Source of the DNA: Chondrus crispus
Lineage: Eukaryota > Rhodophyta > Florideophyceae > Gigartinales > Gigartinaceae
Assembly: GCF_000350225.1 (NCBI RefSeq)
Contig: NW_005179128.1
Coordinates: 1-64,000 of the forward strand
Length of the DNA stretch: 64,000 nt
Direction of reading: 5' to 3'
Part shown: in pieces, positions 18,671-28,666 of the stretch
Layout of the letters: the number at the start of each line of letters is the position of its first letter
How positions within the stretch are numbered: position 1 is the first letter of the stretch
Notes under the pieces: model-generated
Database searches by the model: none
Told to the model about the DNA's origin: nothing
What the model saw: the letters and a program-made list of their open reading frames with translations, nothing else
Translations under genes and position numbers: made by a program

Positions 18671-19921
18671 CTACCGTTGTCGTTCTAAAACAAAGTTACC
18701 CAAGTTAATAAGCGCGCTTCTATGCTCGCTAGGCGGCAAAACGCTCACAAGCCCATCAACTGCCTTTTGTACATGCTGCGTGGCGAGTGCCTTCGTCCTT
18801 CGAATCCCATCCGCCTTTTCCACAAGCTCGAGCGTCCGTTCCACGTCGCCATCCTGCTTAAATCGCCTGTCTATCATCGGGCCGATCTCCGGGAATTCCT
18901 CAAGAGCGAATAAAACTGGCGCCGTCGCAAGTCCCTGCGTAATGTCGTTCAGTACCGGTTTGCCTAAAGCATCCTCCGACGCCGTCATGTCCAGCATGTC
19001 GTCGATCAATTGAAAGGCAATGCCCACGTTCTCGCCGTATTGATATGCGGCATCTGCTACATGTTTTGGATGCGCTGCGAGCATCGTGACCGCGCGGCAT
19101 GAGTTGGCTACTAGAGATGCCGTCTTGAAAAACGTTTTGGCAATGTACGCATCGAACTGAGTCTTCGGCTTGTGGTACGAGCTCTGCTCATCCCGTGCTT
19201 GCTCAGTCACATCGCCAATACCTCCGAACACTTCGCCAATACCACCTTTCATCTGAATCACTTCTCCGCGGACAAGGTGCTCAATCACAGTCGACAGCAA
19301 TTCCACGACGTCGCAATCTCGCAGGCGCGCAAGCGCGACTGACGCACGCGCCAAGAGAAAATCGCCCGCAAGTACGGCGAGCTGATTTCCAAACAATGAG
19401 TTGACGCTTATCGCGCCTCGTCTGGTATCAGCGACATCGATGACGTCATCGTGCAGCAACGAAGCGGCATGTATCAATTCTGTAATCTCAGCGAGTCTAA
19501 GTTGACTTGGAAGCAAGCGCGGCGGGACGACCGGGGCAACCATGGCCGTGGAGTGAGCCATGAGGAGGACCATAATGGGCCGAAATCGCTTACCCTGCAG
19601 CGAGAGCAAGTGAGAGGCAGCGCCGTCCAAGACCGGATGCTGCAGCACCGATACCGTTTCACGAATCGAGCGGGTCATTTTCGCGAGGTCGGCGCCGACG
19701 AGAGCGAATGGATCGACAGACGACGAATGGCCTTCAATTGAGGTGCGTAAGGAAGGCACCCATGATTCGGAGGATCCGTTTGGTGTCGCAGGCGCCGTGC
19801 GCGCCGAAGCCGTACAGTGCGTGGCGTGCCAGATTGAGGGCAGATTTGAAGAGGCGAGACTGCTGCCTAACGACGGGACTGCATGTCGCAGAAGGCGAGG
19901 GAATGTTAGTCGGGCTAGCAT
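18671..19921 (-). CDS. COQ1: Trans-polyprenyl (solanesyl/decaprenyl) diphosphate synthase (416 aa)
   Basis: It makes the long isoprenoid side chain of ubiquinone from farnesyl- or geranylgeranyl-PP and IPP. The N-terminal ~60 residues are rich in Arg, Ser and Ala without acidic residues (MLARLTFPRLLRHAV), a typical mitochondrial presequence. GKRFRP lies at about 109. The first Asp-rich motif is LLHDDVIDVADTRRG (DDVID about 157-161), and the second is FQLIDDMLDMTAS (about 303-308). The segment GKPVLNDITQGLATAPVLFA follows, highly characteristic of class I long-chain enzymes. Length fits the family (about 400-420). A plastid plastoquinone enzyme (SPS) is the main alternative; I favour mitochondria from the leader. 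Convergent with NDUFS5. Confidence 0.93.
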   Translation of the reverse strand: MLARLTFPRLLRHAVPSLGSSLASSNLPSIWHATHCTASARTAPATPNGSSESWVPSLRTSIEGHSSSVDPFALVGADLAKMTRSIRETVSVLQHPVLDGAASHLLSLQGKRFRPIMVLLMAHSTAMVAPVVPPRLLPSQLRLAEITELIHAASLLHDDVIDVADTRRGAISVNSLFGNQLAVLAGDFLLARASVALARLRDCDVVELLSTVIEHLVRGEVIQMKGGIGEVFGGIGDVTEQARDEQSSYHKPKTQFDAYIAKTFFKTASLVANSCRAVTMLAAHPKHVADAAYQYGENVGIAFQLIDDMLDMTASEDALGKPVLNDITQGLATAPVLFALEEFPEIGPMIDRRFKQDGDVERTLELVEKADGIRRTKALATQHVQKAVDGLVSVLPPSEHRSALINLGNFVLERQR

Positions 19922-20875
19922 GGCACAGGATCAAGGGCACTTGAAGGGCACAACGGCCTGGACGTTCAGGGAGGTGCAAACGTAAAGAGTAGTGAATATG
20001 GGCGCAATGTTTGATAACAAGTCCGGCAGGGTGGCTGGGGTTAAAATCGAAAGTCAGCCAATTTTGTAAGGGAATTGGTTGCAAAAAAGGGTTGCTTGCT
20101 CCCAGAGTACGTTCTGCAATATACGCTCCATAGCTTGAGGGCAGGCCTGCCGTCTAGGACGACTGCAATGTGAGCAGAGCAGGGCACCGGTAGAATCGGA
20201 ACTACTCGTATTGCATTACGGAAGATGACGATTTCGGCCGACCTTCTGATTTTATTGGTTCAAATGTCAACCGCCGCATCTGTGTTTTCGACTGTTCTAC
20301 CGTTGGACATTCTCTGTTCCGGTATTCTGCACAAGACAGCAAACGACGGCAGCTAAATATGTGTTGTGCTGCATCGCAGAGCGCTGTGAAAGTTTTGCAT
20401 CGCTCAAGGCATTGGATTTCAACCCGCATTCGAGAACGCGCCGCGTTTGTGTGGGACAATTTTACGACAGCTGATGCTAACGGGAGCGATGCAGGATAAT
20501 ACCACGACTGTTACGAGAAGGTATCCTCGTTCTCCTCTTCCGAAGTTTTTTGTTTTTGTTCTTTCTCGTCTGTTTGAATCATTCTGATGAGCAGGTTTGT
20601 ATTGAAAGCCCTCCAGGTGGCGAGAACATTAAACAATAGGGACAAAGCGCCTCGTGGTTCTGCTCGTCGAATCTTTCACAACCTCCGCAGGATGCCGGCA
20701 TCACTTTCCCGCTTTTATTATCAAAAATCCCGACTATCCCCATATGTAAGCTTTTCAGTCTCAACTTGAACAAAAAGGACAAAGGCTGCCGACATCAGAG
20801 TCGGGCAAATGTGGGCGAAGCTGGCATTTTTTGTGATACATCAAAAAAAACAGCAGGTTTACTGCTCCGTTATCA
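19922..20875. other. Intergenic between COQ1 and tRNA-iMet
   Basis: No gene supported over about 950 bases. Short frames in both strands lack any recognisable domain. The T run needed to end Pol III transcription of the tRNA is at about 20841-20851 (A run on the + strand). Confidence 0.5.
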
Positions 20876-20948
20876 TAGCATCGCTGAGTTTCGATCTCAG
20901 GACCGCTGGGTTATGGGCCCAGCACGCTAACCACTGCGCCACGATGCT
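20876..20948 (-). tRNA. Initiator tRNA-Met (CAT)
   Basis: A 73-nt tRNA on the minus strand, intronless. The acceptor stem begins A1 and ends T72 (AGCATCG / CGATGCT), the A1:U72 pair that marks eukaryotic initiators. The anticodon stem has three consecutive G-C pairs (TGGG/CCCA), loop CCCATAA with C33 and anticodon CAT. The T loop is ATCGAAA instead of TTCRANY. All of these match the eukaryotic initiator and not the elongator. The D arm region is GGCGCAGTGGTTAGCG. A stretch of eight T on the coding strand follows about 25 bases downstream. Confidence 0.95.
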
Positions 20949-21234
20949 TGATTAATTGATTGATATGTGAAGCTTGTTTGCTTGTATTTAAATTTGTGTA
21001 TGCGTACGAAAAATAAAGAAATGGGCGTAAAAATAACCGAAAATCAACTTTCTCCGTCCCCACAGAAAACAGTGTGCTCTTGTATCATTGTCGTGCCGAG
21101 GGTGACAGAACATACTTTGTTTGTTTGTGCTACGTTGTGCGCCCCTGCTGCAGACAATTGACCACATGCAAAACTTCATAGAAACGTGATCTTGATTTCG
21201 CAAACGAAAACCAGGTAAATGCCGCTTCCTCCTC

Positions 21235-21679
21235 AGAGCACCCCTATCGGTTTGGCTAAATTTGGTGCCTAAATGTGTAAAATTTTGCGTTTGCATATAG
21301 CATTTCTGTGCGCAACACTATCGGTTTAGGAGTAAATTTGAAATTGAAGTGCCCTGATAGGGCATAGTGTACGAGGGGTGCGGGGCATCGAGTACGAGTA
21401 CATAGAACAGTGTCAATAGTATTGTCAATAGTATTGACAATACTATTGACAATACTATTGACACTGTTCTATGGTCTTTTGGCCAAGTGGCGCCATGTAA
21501 TTCGCGTCTCTATATGGTCAAATGAGTAAATTTGTCGCCATCCGGCTTCCAATATAGAGATCGATATAGCCAAAAAGGCCAAATTTTTGGAGATAACCAG
21601 TCCGATAGGGATGAATGAGGCTATATGTATCTGGATATGCAAAACATTTACATATACACAGCACCGATAGGGGTGCTCT
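21235..21679. mobile_element. MITE-like element with 16-bp terminal inverted repeats and a central 73-bp palindrome
   Basis: Ends are AGAGCACCCCTATCGG at 21235-21250 and its exact complement at 21664-21679. CCTATCGG or its complement recurs inside (about 21318 and 21604). It has no coding capacity and is 445 bp long. No clear target-site duplication was found. It ends about 107 bases before the start codon of the helicase gene, so it lies in that gene's promoter region. Confidence 0.7.
21401..21473. repeat. Perfect 73-bp palindrome
   Basis: Arms of 36 bases around a single central base at 21437. The left arm starts CATAGAACAGTGTCAATAGT and the right arm ends with its exact complement. Each arm contains two copies of a GTCAATAGTATT unit. 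A perfect palindrome of this length is unusual outside recent rearrangement or foldback elements. Confidence 0.92.
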
Positions 21680-21786
21680 CAGCTACATTATACGGAATCA
21701 AATCTACGCATACCTGCCAATTATCGTCAACTCGTACAACTTCATTGCGTTTTGTCTTGTCGGATTGGATTCTCCCAATCCCCTAA

Positions 21787-24363
21787 ATGTCATCCTCCCC
21801 AACTCGGAAACGACCACGGTCTTCAGGCGACCAGACGGATGGCCCAACAACTTCATCCGTAGCGCGTCTCCGTGCTGCATCTCGTCAAACTTACCTACGC
21901 TCACGCGAGGCTCAGCAACTCGCTCGTCTCGGTCAAGAACTCCAGGATGAACGCGCGCTCTTTGGCGAGGAGCAGCTCTCTGCACGAGAGAAAGAGGACT
22001 TGCGGCGGAAGGAGGAGAGATATCGACTCGCTCAGGCCCGGGTTACACTCGGCACCGAGGTCGAGCGAAATGAGTCTGAGAGGTACAAGCTCCCGGACAT
22101 CGACACCCCGCTTGGCGAAGAACGACCCAAGACATGGGAGGACGAAATAGCTAGAAAACGGTATGAGTCACGCCCGGCACCAGGGGACGAGATGGCGAGA
22201 ACAGATCAAACAGAGTGGGAAGCCCTGCAGATCAAGAAAGGCAAAGCTGCTTTAGAAGCAGCGCGGGGGAACCAGTTGGAGCTGAACACTCTGGTCGGAA
22301 GGGATGGCAAACCCCTTCCTGACGTTTCCAAGCTTTTGGCTGCCTCTAGAAGATCCGAGGACGGCGCACGAGTCCACCGCGAAGCTGAAGAGAGGCGAAG
22401 GCGCAACATGATCAATGATCGACGTTCTCTACCTATGTTTAAGCATCGCGAAGCTTTAGTTGATGCCATCAAAAAGCATCAGGTGCTTGTGGTCCAGAGT
22501 GAAACCGGAAGCGGAAAGACAACCCAAATTCCCCAGTATCTTGTCGAGGAAGGCTTTGGCCGAATTGTGTGCACGCAGCCAAGACGTGTGGCAGCCATGT
22601 CTGTCGCAGCCCGAGTAGCGGACGAGATGAACGTGAAATTGGGATCGGAGGTTGGGTATTCCATTCGGTTCGAGGATTGCACTTCTGACAAAACAGTCAT
22701 CAAGTATGTCACAGACGGTATGCTACTGCGGGAGTTTTTATCGCAGCCTGACTTGAAAGACTACGATGTGATAATTATTGATGAGGCTCACGAACGATCA
22801 ATGAGCACGGACATTGTCATGGGCCTTGTGAAAGATATTGCTCGTTTTCGTGGTGACGATGTCAGAGTGGTCATTTCCTCAGCAACCTTGAACACTAAAA
22901 AGTTCTCGAATTACTTCGATGACGCCCCAGTATACACAGTCCCCGGGCGCCGTTTTGATGTTGACATTCTATACACAAAGGCTCCAGAAGCAGACTACGT
23001 AGACGCATGTTGCGTAACAGTTCTTCAGATTCACGCTAAAGAACCTAAAGGCGATATCCTCGTCTTTTTGACCGGACAGGAGGAAATTGAAGCGGCAGAA
23101 GAGATGTTGAAGGAGAGGACACGAGGGTCTGGGTCAAAGATTGGAGAGCTGATAATAGCGCCAATTTACGCAACTCTCCCCTCAGAAATGCAAGCTAAGA
23201 TTTTCGAGCCCACTCCGGAGGGGGCACGGAAGGTTGTTCTTGCCACTAATATCGCAGAGACATCAGTTACCATTCCGGGTATCGTTTATGTCATCGATCC
23301 AGGGTTTTGTAAACAAAATTCGTACAACCCTAAGACTGGCATGGAAAGCTTGCTTGTTGTGCCAGTTTCACGAGCAGGAGCGAAGCAGAGGTCTGGTCGA
23401 GCAGGACGCACGCAGCCAGGGAAATGCTTTCGATTGTACACAAAGTGGTCATTTCTGAATGAAATGGATGAAGACACGGTTCCTGAGCTGCTTAGGACCA
23501 ACCTGTGTCAGGTTGTTTTATTGCTCCTTTCACTGGGCATTGACAACTTGATAGACTTTGACTTCTTGGATGCCCCCCCTGCGGAGGCGTTGCTACGTTC
23601 TTTGGAACAACTTTATGCGCTCGGTGCATTAAATGAAGAAGGAAAGCTAACCAAAGTCGGCAGGCGAATGGCAGAGCTGCCACTGGACCCAATGATGGCC
23701 AAAGCTTTGCTCGCGAGTGAAGAGTACGGGTGCTCAGAAGAAGTCATAATCATATGTGCCATGCTGAGCGTCAACAATGCCATTTTCTATAGGCCAAAAG
23801 ATAAGAAGGTAATAGCAGATGCAGCACGAGCTGTCTTTTCAAGAGGCGGTGGTGGAGACCACATGACTCTACTGAACTGTTTCGTTCAATGGAGAGACTA
23901 TGGTTATTCGCATCAGTGGTGCCGAGAGAACTTCGTACAGGGCAGAACTATGAAGAGAGCCAGAGACATACGAGATCAGCTTGACGGTTTATTGGATCGT
24001 GTTGAGATTAAAAGATCCTCAGTCGGCACCGGTAGTAAAGTTCCTATCTTGAAGTCCTTCACATCGGGATTCTTCTACAATGCTTGTCGCCTTCAGAAAA
24101 ACGGAAACTATCGAACGATGAAGAATCCACACACCATCCAGCTGCACCCATCTAGTTGCCTGGCAAGGTCTGAAATACGTCCGAGATGGCTCATATACCA
24201 TGAACTCGTCTTTACATCAAAGGAATACATGAGACAGGTGTTCGACATTGAGGGCCGCTGGCTCTTCGAGGTGGCTCCCCATTTTTATGGAGAGGAAGAT
24301 GTTGAAGATACGTCCAAGCGGAAAATGCCGAAAGTGGTTGGCAAATCGGGAGGTCGCTCATAA
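21787..24363 (+). CDS. PRP2: DEAH-box RNA helicase, PRP2/DHX16 type (858 aa)
   Basis: A spliceosomal ATPase that remodels the activated spliceosome before the first transesterification, in the nucleus. The N-terminal ~200 residues are charged and coiled-coil prone (RS/RE-rich). The helicase core has motif I SETGSGKTTQ (238-247), Ia TQPRRVAA, motif II DEAH (332-335), motif III SAT (365-367), motif V TNIAETSVTIPGI (from 487) and motif VI QRSGRAGR (534-541). Winged-helix, ratchet and OB domains follow. The end is diagnostic for PRP2/DHX16: PRWLIYHELVFTSKEYMRQV, then EVAPHFYGEEDVED and KMPKVVGK. Length is close to yeast Prp2 (876). Intronless. It is convergent with the bZIP gene, with only 51 bases between stops. 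Confidence 0.93.
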   Translation: MSSSPTRKRPRSSGDQTDGPTTSSVARLRAASRQTYLRSREAQQLARLGQELQDERALFGEEQLSAREKEDLRRKEERYRLAQARVTLGTEVERNESERYKLPDIDTPLGEERPKTWEDEIARKRYESRPAPGDEMARTDQTEWEALQIKKGKAALEAARGNQLELNTLVGRDGKPLPDVSKLLAASRRSEDGARVHREAEERRRRNMINDRRSLPMFKHREALVDAIKKHQVLVVQSETGSGKTTQIPQYLVEEGFGRIVCTQPRRVAAMSVAARVADEMNVKLGSEVGYSIRFEDCTSDKTVIKYVTDGMLLREFLSQPDLKDYDVIIIDEAHERSMSTDIVMGLVKDIARFRGDDVRVVISSATLNTKKFSNYFDDAPVYTVPGRRFDVDILYTKAPEADYVDACCVTVLQIHAKEPKGDILVFLTGQEEIEAAEEMLKERTRGSGSKIGELIIAPIYATLPSEMQAKIFEPTPEGARKVVLATNIAETSVTIPGIVYVIDPGFCKQNSYNPKTGMESLLVVPVSRAGAKQRSGRAGRTQPGKCFRLYTKWSFLNEMDEDTVPELLRTNLCQVVLLLLSLGIDNLIDFDFLDAPPAEALLRSLEQLYALGALNEEGKLTKVGRRMAELPLDPMMAKALLASEEYGCSEEVIIICAMLSVNNAIFYRPKDKKVIADAARAVFSRGGGGDHMTLLNCFVQWRDYGYSHQWCRENFVQGRTMKRARDIRDQLDGLLDRVEIKRSSVGTGSKVPILKSFTSGFFYNACRLQKNGNYRTMKNPHTIQLHPSSCLARSEIRPRWLIYHELVFTSKEYMRQVFDIEGRWLFEVAPHFYGEEDVEDTSKRKMPKVVGKSGGRS

Positions 24364-24414
24364 ACTTCTTTTCCTGGGATGCATGAGCAGGATTTGTTCT
24401 ACCATTTGCTTTAT

Positions 24415-26442
24415 TTATGAGTTCTCTGTGTTGCCATCCTGCCGCACAGAGACGGTCAAAAGACTTTGCAGATATACTAGACGGTTATTTAAGCCTTCAA
24501 CTTCTTTTCGCAGGTGCGTGTTCTCTCCGAGAAGTCTGCTCAAGCGACCCTCATATTCTGCAGCAATCACTTTGCGTCGCACTCTAGACAACTTAGCACT
24601 CTCCCTGTTTTGTTCCTTTCGGAAAAGGGCGCGTTCCTCATCACTGAGCTCGGGGTGCTTTCGTTTTCTACCTCGCTTTTTGCGCGCTGGCGGTGTCGGC
24701 AGTGGCGGAAATCCCATTCCGGGATCACCCTCCCTCCCAGGCAATATCGGACTTGGATAGAATCCATTGAGAGGCATGCCAATCGGCCCCATTGCAATGG
24801 GTGGGGCCGGAGCGATTTTTTTCGCCTGTCGGATTGGAGGCGATACAGCTGTGCTTGGTTTGATGGGTTTGGCCGAATCACAAGGCTGCGGTGACGCCGA
24901 TGACGAAGCCGACTTTCTTGAGCTCTGTGTCCCTGTCGAACTTGGTAGGGGAGATGTGGGCTCTGTATGAGAAGAGTTTGATGCAGAGTTTGCAGGTCGG
25001 TTAAGAGATTGAGCTGTCCCTTCGGCGTGAAATTGCGTCATATGCACATCCTTATCCGATGGCGAACACGTACTGACTCCGCCTTCACCATCACCGCTAG
25101 TATTCGCTTCTTCTTCCTCCTCTGAATCTTCTTGAGTATTGCCCTCAAGGTGTGACGATTTCCCTTGAGCACTGCCCTTTTGTAACACTTCAGCAGTCTC
25201 TGCCTCGATGCGCTCTGTCTCTATGTCGCGCTGAGCCTCGGCATCGAGTCCGTGGAAGTAGTCGTTGAGCTCCTGTCCTTCCTTTGTCTTTTCCAAAACG
25301 CCGCTCTCCCTGACCACACCAACCTCCCACGTCTTCATGACATCCTCCAACCAAGTACTCTTAGCATCAGCAGCCATACGCAGCGACCCGCCACTCGGCA
25401 TTTGCGAACCGTTGGTGACCTCTAGATTGCCATCTCTCCCCGGCATGTCCGTCAAGGCCATACCATTGGTGCTGTTTCCAATGGTAACCGCGTGTGCTGC
25501 CTGCTCATTAGCAATCTTGACATCCTCCATTGGCGCTCTAAGCTCTCTTTCCTTCCGTCTAGCAGCTCGCGCCTCTCGTATCGCCGCAATGCTGGGCTGC
25601 GCCGCTGTTGAAACGCGAACAGTAAGCGCAGGATCTTGGTCCTGTTTCTGGTGTGCGTGCGGTCCTGCTGGCTCTGCAAACGCGGCAGCGGCTTTGGGCG
25701 GAAACAGTAACGGCAAGCGGCGACTGAGGCCGAGGGCGACCTCTGCGGGGGTAGCGGCCTTGTGCTGGGGCGCATCGACTGTGTCTTGCGGTAACATCCT
25801 TCCCGGGCGAGTGAGTATGGCATTGAGCATCGTAAACTCGGAGGCATCCAGCTCTTTTGGGGTCTCCCTGGCTGCCTCAACGGCGCCCTCACGAAGGAGG
25901 GCAGCCGTGCGCGCGTCATTAGGAGACTGCTGATGAAGGGAGGGATCGACGGCCGCGGCGCATAAGGCCTCCATGTCCTTGACACCATTCGAGACAGTCT
26001 CGACAACGGCGCAAGCCGACTGCAGGGCGGCGGCTTTGGCGGCGGGATCTCCGCCGCCGGAGCCAATAAGGGTGAGCAAGCTGCCGGCATGCTCATACGC
26101 ATCGATGATGTTGGTGTCCAAGAGCGAGGCGCCAGGCGGCAGGTCCTCGTTTCCAAAGGTCAAGCGGAGGTCGTCGGACGACTGCCCAGGGCGTATCAAA
26201 GCGGAAAGCTCGTCGACGGTGGAGGTGATTGGAACGTCAATCTGGGAGTGCTCACCGTTCAGGCCGCGCACCAGCAGTGGTATGGTGCCGGGTTTGACAT
26301 CGGTGAGGTTGGAGAAGACGTCGAGGTCGCCAACGCTGCGCCCGGATCGCATGTCACCGATGACGGCGGCGTCATCTTCTGGTATTGACAGACGGGCGTC
26401 AGCGAACAGCGAGGGAGCGTCCTCTGACGACGGGGTTGCCAT
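24415..26442 (-). CDS. bZIP transcription factor (675 aa)
   Basis: A nuclear DNA-binding protein with the bZIP at the extreme C-terminus. A basic stretch RKKRGRKRKHPELSDEE starts at about 587, the contact motif NRESAKLSR spans 612-620 (N-x7-R), and the zipper follows with leucines in LLGENTHLRKEVEGLNNRL to about 665. The rest is low-complexity: a Ser/Pro-rich segment (470-560), an acidic run EEEEE near 440, and N-terminal helices of no known domain. Orthology to a named factor cannot be judged. Intronless; the start at 26442 is the first ATG and lies 361 bp from the divergent ALG13 start, so the two share a promoter region. Confidence 0.88.
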   Translation of the reverse strand: MATPSSEDAPSLFADARLSIPEDDAAVIGDMRSGRSVGDLDVFSNLTDVKPGTIPLLVRGLNGEHSQIDVPITSTVDELSALIRPGQSSDDLRLTFGNEDLPPGASLLDTNIIDAYEHAGSLLTLIGSGGGDPAAKAAALQSACAVVETVSNGVKDMEALCAAAVDPSLHQQSPNDARTAALLREGAVEAARETPKELDASEFTMLNAILTRPGRMLPQDTVDAPQHKAATPAEVALGLSRRLPLLFPPKAAAAFAEPAGPHAHQKQDQDPALTVRVSTAAQPSIAAIREARAARRKERELRAPMEDVKIANEQAAHAVTIGNSTNGMALTDMPGRDGNLEVTNGSQMPSGGSLRMAADAKSTWLEDVMKTWEVGVVRESGVLEKTKEGQELNDYFHGLDAEAQRDIETERIEAETAEVLQKGSAQGKSSHLEGNTQEDSEEEEEANTSGDGEGGVSTCSPSDKDVHMTQFHAEGTAQSLNRPANSASNSSHTEPTSPLPSSTGTQSSRKSASSSASPQPCDSAKPIKPSTAVSPPIRQAKKIAPAPPIAMGPIGMPLNGFYPSPILPGREGDPGMGFPPLPTPPARKKRGRKRKHPELSDEERALFRKEQNRESAKLSRVRRKVIAAEYEGRLSRLLGENTHLRKEVEGLNNRLVYLQSLLTVSVRQDGNTENS

Positions 26443-26803
26443 GGCGGCTACGAGAACGGAAGCGGGTGGAGGCGGGAGGGGTAAGGATGCGGGGATGTGC
26501 GTGCTTAGACGTGGTCGTTGGGGGAGCGTAAGGGGGGTTGGGGGAGGGGGATTAGTAGGAGTCTTTGGTTGGAATGAGAGTGTCCGATGTTGTTAAAATT
26601 TAGAGAGCCAGCAGAGCCAGGGGTGAAACAAAAAGCAGATAAAGGTAGACAGCGCCAAAAGCCCATGGCAACCTCCACAGCAGCTTCTAAACCAATCAAG
26701 TTCTGCGGCGCCCGCCACCTCTCACCGTCACCTCTTCAGAAGGGGTGACGTGGTGGGGGTGCTTCTGCGTCTTCTCTCCCTCTGTCCACCCTCAAATCTA
26801 TCC
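26443..26803. promoter_or_regulatory. Shared upstream region of the bZIP gene and ALG13
   Basis: 361 bp between divergent start codons. Short G-rich runs (GGGGGAGCGTAAGGGGGGTT) at about 26520-26540. No TATA box seen. An upstream in-frame ATG for ALG13 at 26750 would add 18 residues but lacks family similarity. Confidence 0.45.
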
Positions 26804-27325
26804 ATGGGGCTCCACGCCCTCGTCACCGTCGGCTCCACGTCCTTCCCCGTCCTCACGGACTACATGCTCACGTCCCCTGCGCTCGCGCACTTGCACGCCC
26901 TAGGTGTTCACACTCTTACGGTCCAGCACGGCGCCGCCGCGCTCCAGGCCGTGCCGGAATCGTGTCCGCTGCGCGTCGAAGCGTTTCCGTACACGCCCGA
27001 CCTTGCCGCCCATCTGGACGTCGCCGATCTCGTTTTGTCGCATGCAGGCGCAGGCACCATTTCCGAGGGCCTGGACAAGAAGAAGCGCATGCTTGTCGTC
27101 GTCAATGACGCCTTAATGGACAACCATCAGACAGAGCTCGCAGCCGCCATGGCGGAGAGAGGGTGCTGTGTCATGATCACAGCCAACCAGCTGCGCGAAC
27201 GCTTTCACGACGCCGCCGAGAAGGCTATTAACTTGACAGAGGAAGATATTTGCCCGCCGGAGAAGAATCAGACTGCTTTTGCAGCTCTGCTCGCACAGCT
27301 CATCTGCACGTACGATGAGTCGTAG
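26804..27325 (+). CDS. ALG13: ALG13, catalytic subunit of UDP-GlcNAc transferase (173 aa)
   Basis: With the membrane anchor ALG14 it adds the second GlcNAc to dolichol-PP-GlcNAc on the cytosolic ER face, the second step of N-glycan assembly. A GT28-type C-terminal fold: HALVTVGSTSFPVLTDY at the N-terminus, then ADLVLSHAGAGTISEGLD (the UDP-GlcNAc site), then MLVVVNDALMDNHQTELA, all nearly invariant in the family. The start at 26804 is chosen because MGLHALVTVGS matches the family; the ATG at 26750 is in frame but adds non-conserved sequence. Length fits the stand-alone fungal/plant form (about 170-200). Intronless, divergent from the bZIP gene. Confidence 0.93.
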   Translation: MGLHALVTVGSTSFPVLTDYMLTSPALAHLHALGVHTLTVQHGAAALQAVPESCPLRVEAFPYTPDLAAHLDVADLVLSHAGAGTISEGLDKKKRMLVVVNDALMDNHQTELAAAMAERGCCVMITANQLRERFHDAAEKAINLTEEDICPPEKNQTAFAALLAQLICTYDES

Positions 27326-27784
27326 CATGCAGCAGGCGACATGTCTACTGGGCCAGCTAACCTTAGCCATGAGCTGGACAGGCCCGCGCGATTATCTATA
27401 GGCCTTCGTCCGCTTGTGGTCATCTCTCCTATCCCTGTAACAGATATTGCCTTGCACGAAATCTTTGCTCAGGCGGAAACTACTACACCACATTTCCACT
27501 CGTCTTGACTCAAATTACGACGAACATGTAACACCGCGCTGGAGCCTACGCATTAGCTCATGGATGCCCACAACGCGAGGCTCTTTGCACATTAAATTCC
27601 GACCGGCTCAACCATGCTTTTCTTAATGCCGATGCTAGTGCCACCACGCCGCAAGCTCGAAACTACGACATGTACATTTACACGTATAGAAATAGACTTG
27701 AGCCGCGTCTGTGCGACGGATATTCACGTGTTTCCACGTGTAACTCAGGGTCGTTCTGTGTGCAGTAGGTATGTGGATCAGATA
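27326..27784. other. Intergenic downstream of ALG13
   Basis: About 460 bases of 3' flank with no supportable gene; an 80-codon + frame at 27614 has no recognisable content. Confidence 0.4.
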
Positions 27785-28181
27785 CAGTACCCTCGCGATA
27801 ACTGCAACACCTGGGGAGACCCCCCTCTGTTGCAGTTACCGCCTGGTTTCAGTTAACAAGCCTTATGATAGGGCCTAGCATCCATCCCATTAGATTCTAG
27901 GATCCAACACCCCAAAATTTTATTTGAAAAACATGTATATATTTTGACAATCTTTGGCCGTCGACCATCTGTCGCCCGACCGAGGACTGAATTTTTTGTA
28001 ACCCCTTCAAAACAGCCCATATGACGCTCTGAAGGTATTTTACAAACCTTGCAATTATCAGATCTGAAACGGTCTTATTTTTTAGTAATTTTTGAGAGAC
28101 TCCGGAAATGGTTCCCTACTTGCCGTTTCATTTATCGGGTAGTTGCAGTTATCGGGGGTTGCAGTTATCGCGAGGGCACTG
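27785..28181. mobile_element. pogo/Tigger-like MITE, 397 bp, TA target duplication
   Basis: Terminal inverted repeats begin CAGTRCCCTCGCGATAACTG (R is A at the left end and G at the right end), continue with CAAC and are flanked on both sides by TA (27783-27784 and 28182-28183), as in Tc1/mariner-pogo elements. Subterminal GATAACTGCAAC/GTTGCAGTTA motifs recur at both ends. It has no coding capacity. The two pogo-like transposase relics in this window have different ends, so the mobilising partner is elsewhere. Confidence 0.82.
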
Positions 28182-28666
28182 TACAGTGTTTGTGGTAGAC
28201 TCTCAATCTTTCAGTATGTTTAGAAGTATGTGCGTCAGAGACTCACCCCCGGTTCTAGTTTGCGGTCACATCGCAAACATTCTTTTTCTTGACTGCCAGC
28301 TGTGCTGCCAGCGTCGCATCCGTCTGAGGCTTTATATTGAAAATTTCAAGAAAAGTTCTGTAAGACAAAAAGAGTACAGAGCTCAAACTCCGTTGTGAGG
28401 GCTCTACGTTTCGCACTCGCCAACATTTTAGGGTACAGTACCCGGCATGTTGCCGGGACGGCGTCGGGTCGGATCTGGATGATAGGTACTTCCGACAATG
28501 TCGCCGCCTGCTGTTGCATACAGCAACAGGAATTCGTCAGCACAGGAAAGACGCCAGGGCTGTTCGGAAAAGTCACTTTCTAGAGGTCTTCACGAGCCAA
28601 ACCTTGGGGTAACCGCTTCCTCTCTACTGCTGACGTTCTCTCTCCAGTGCAGTCCCTTGCTCTTGT
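28182..28666. other. Intergenic or 5' flank of the Harbinger-like transposase
   Basis: No gene supported. It contains GGGTACAGTACCC and CCCGGCATGTTGCCGGG inverted repeats near 28434-28459, possibly part of an element end, but terminal repeats of the downstream transposon could not be matched. Confidence 0.35.
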
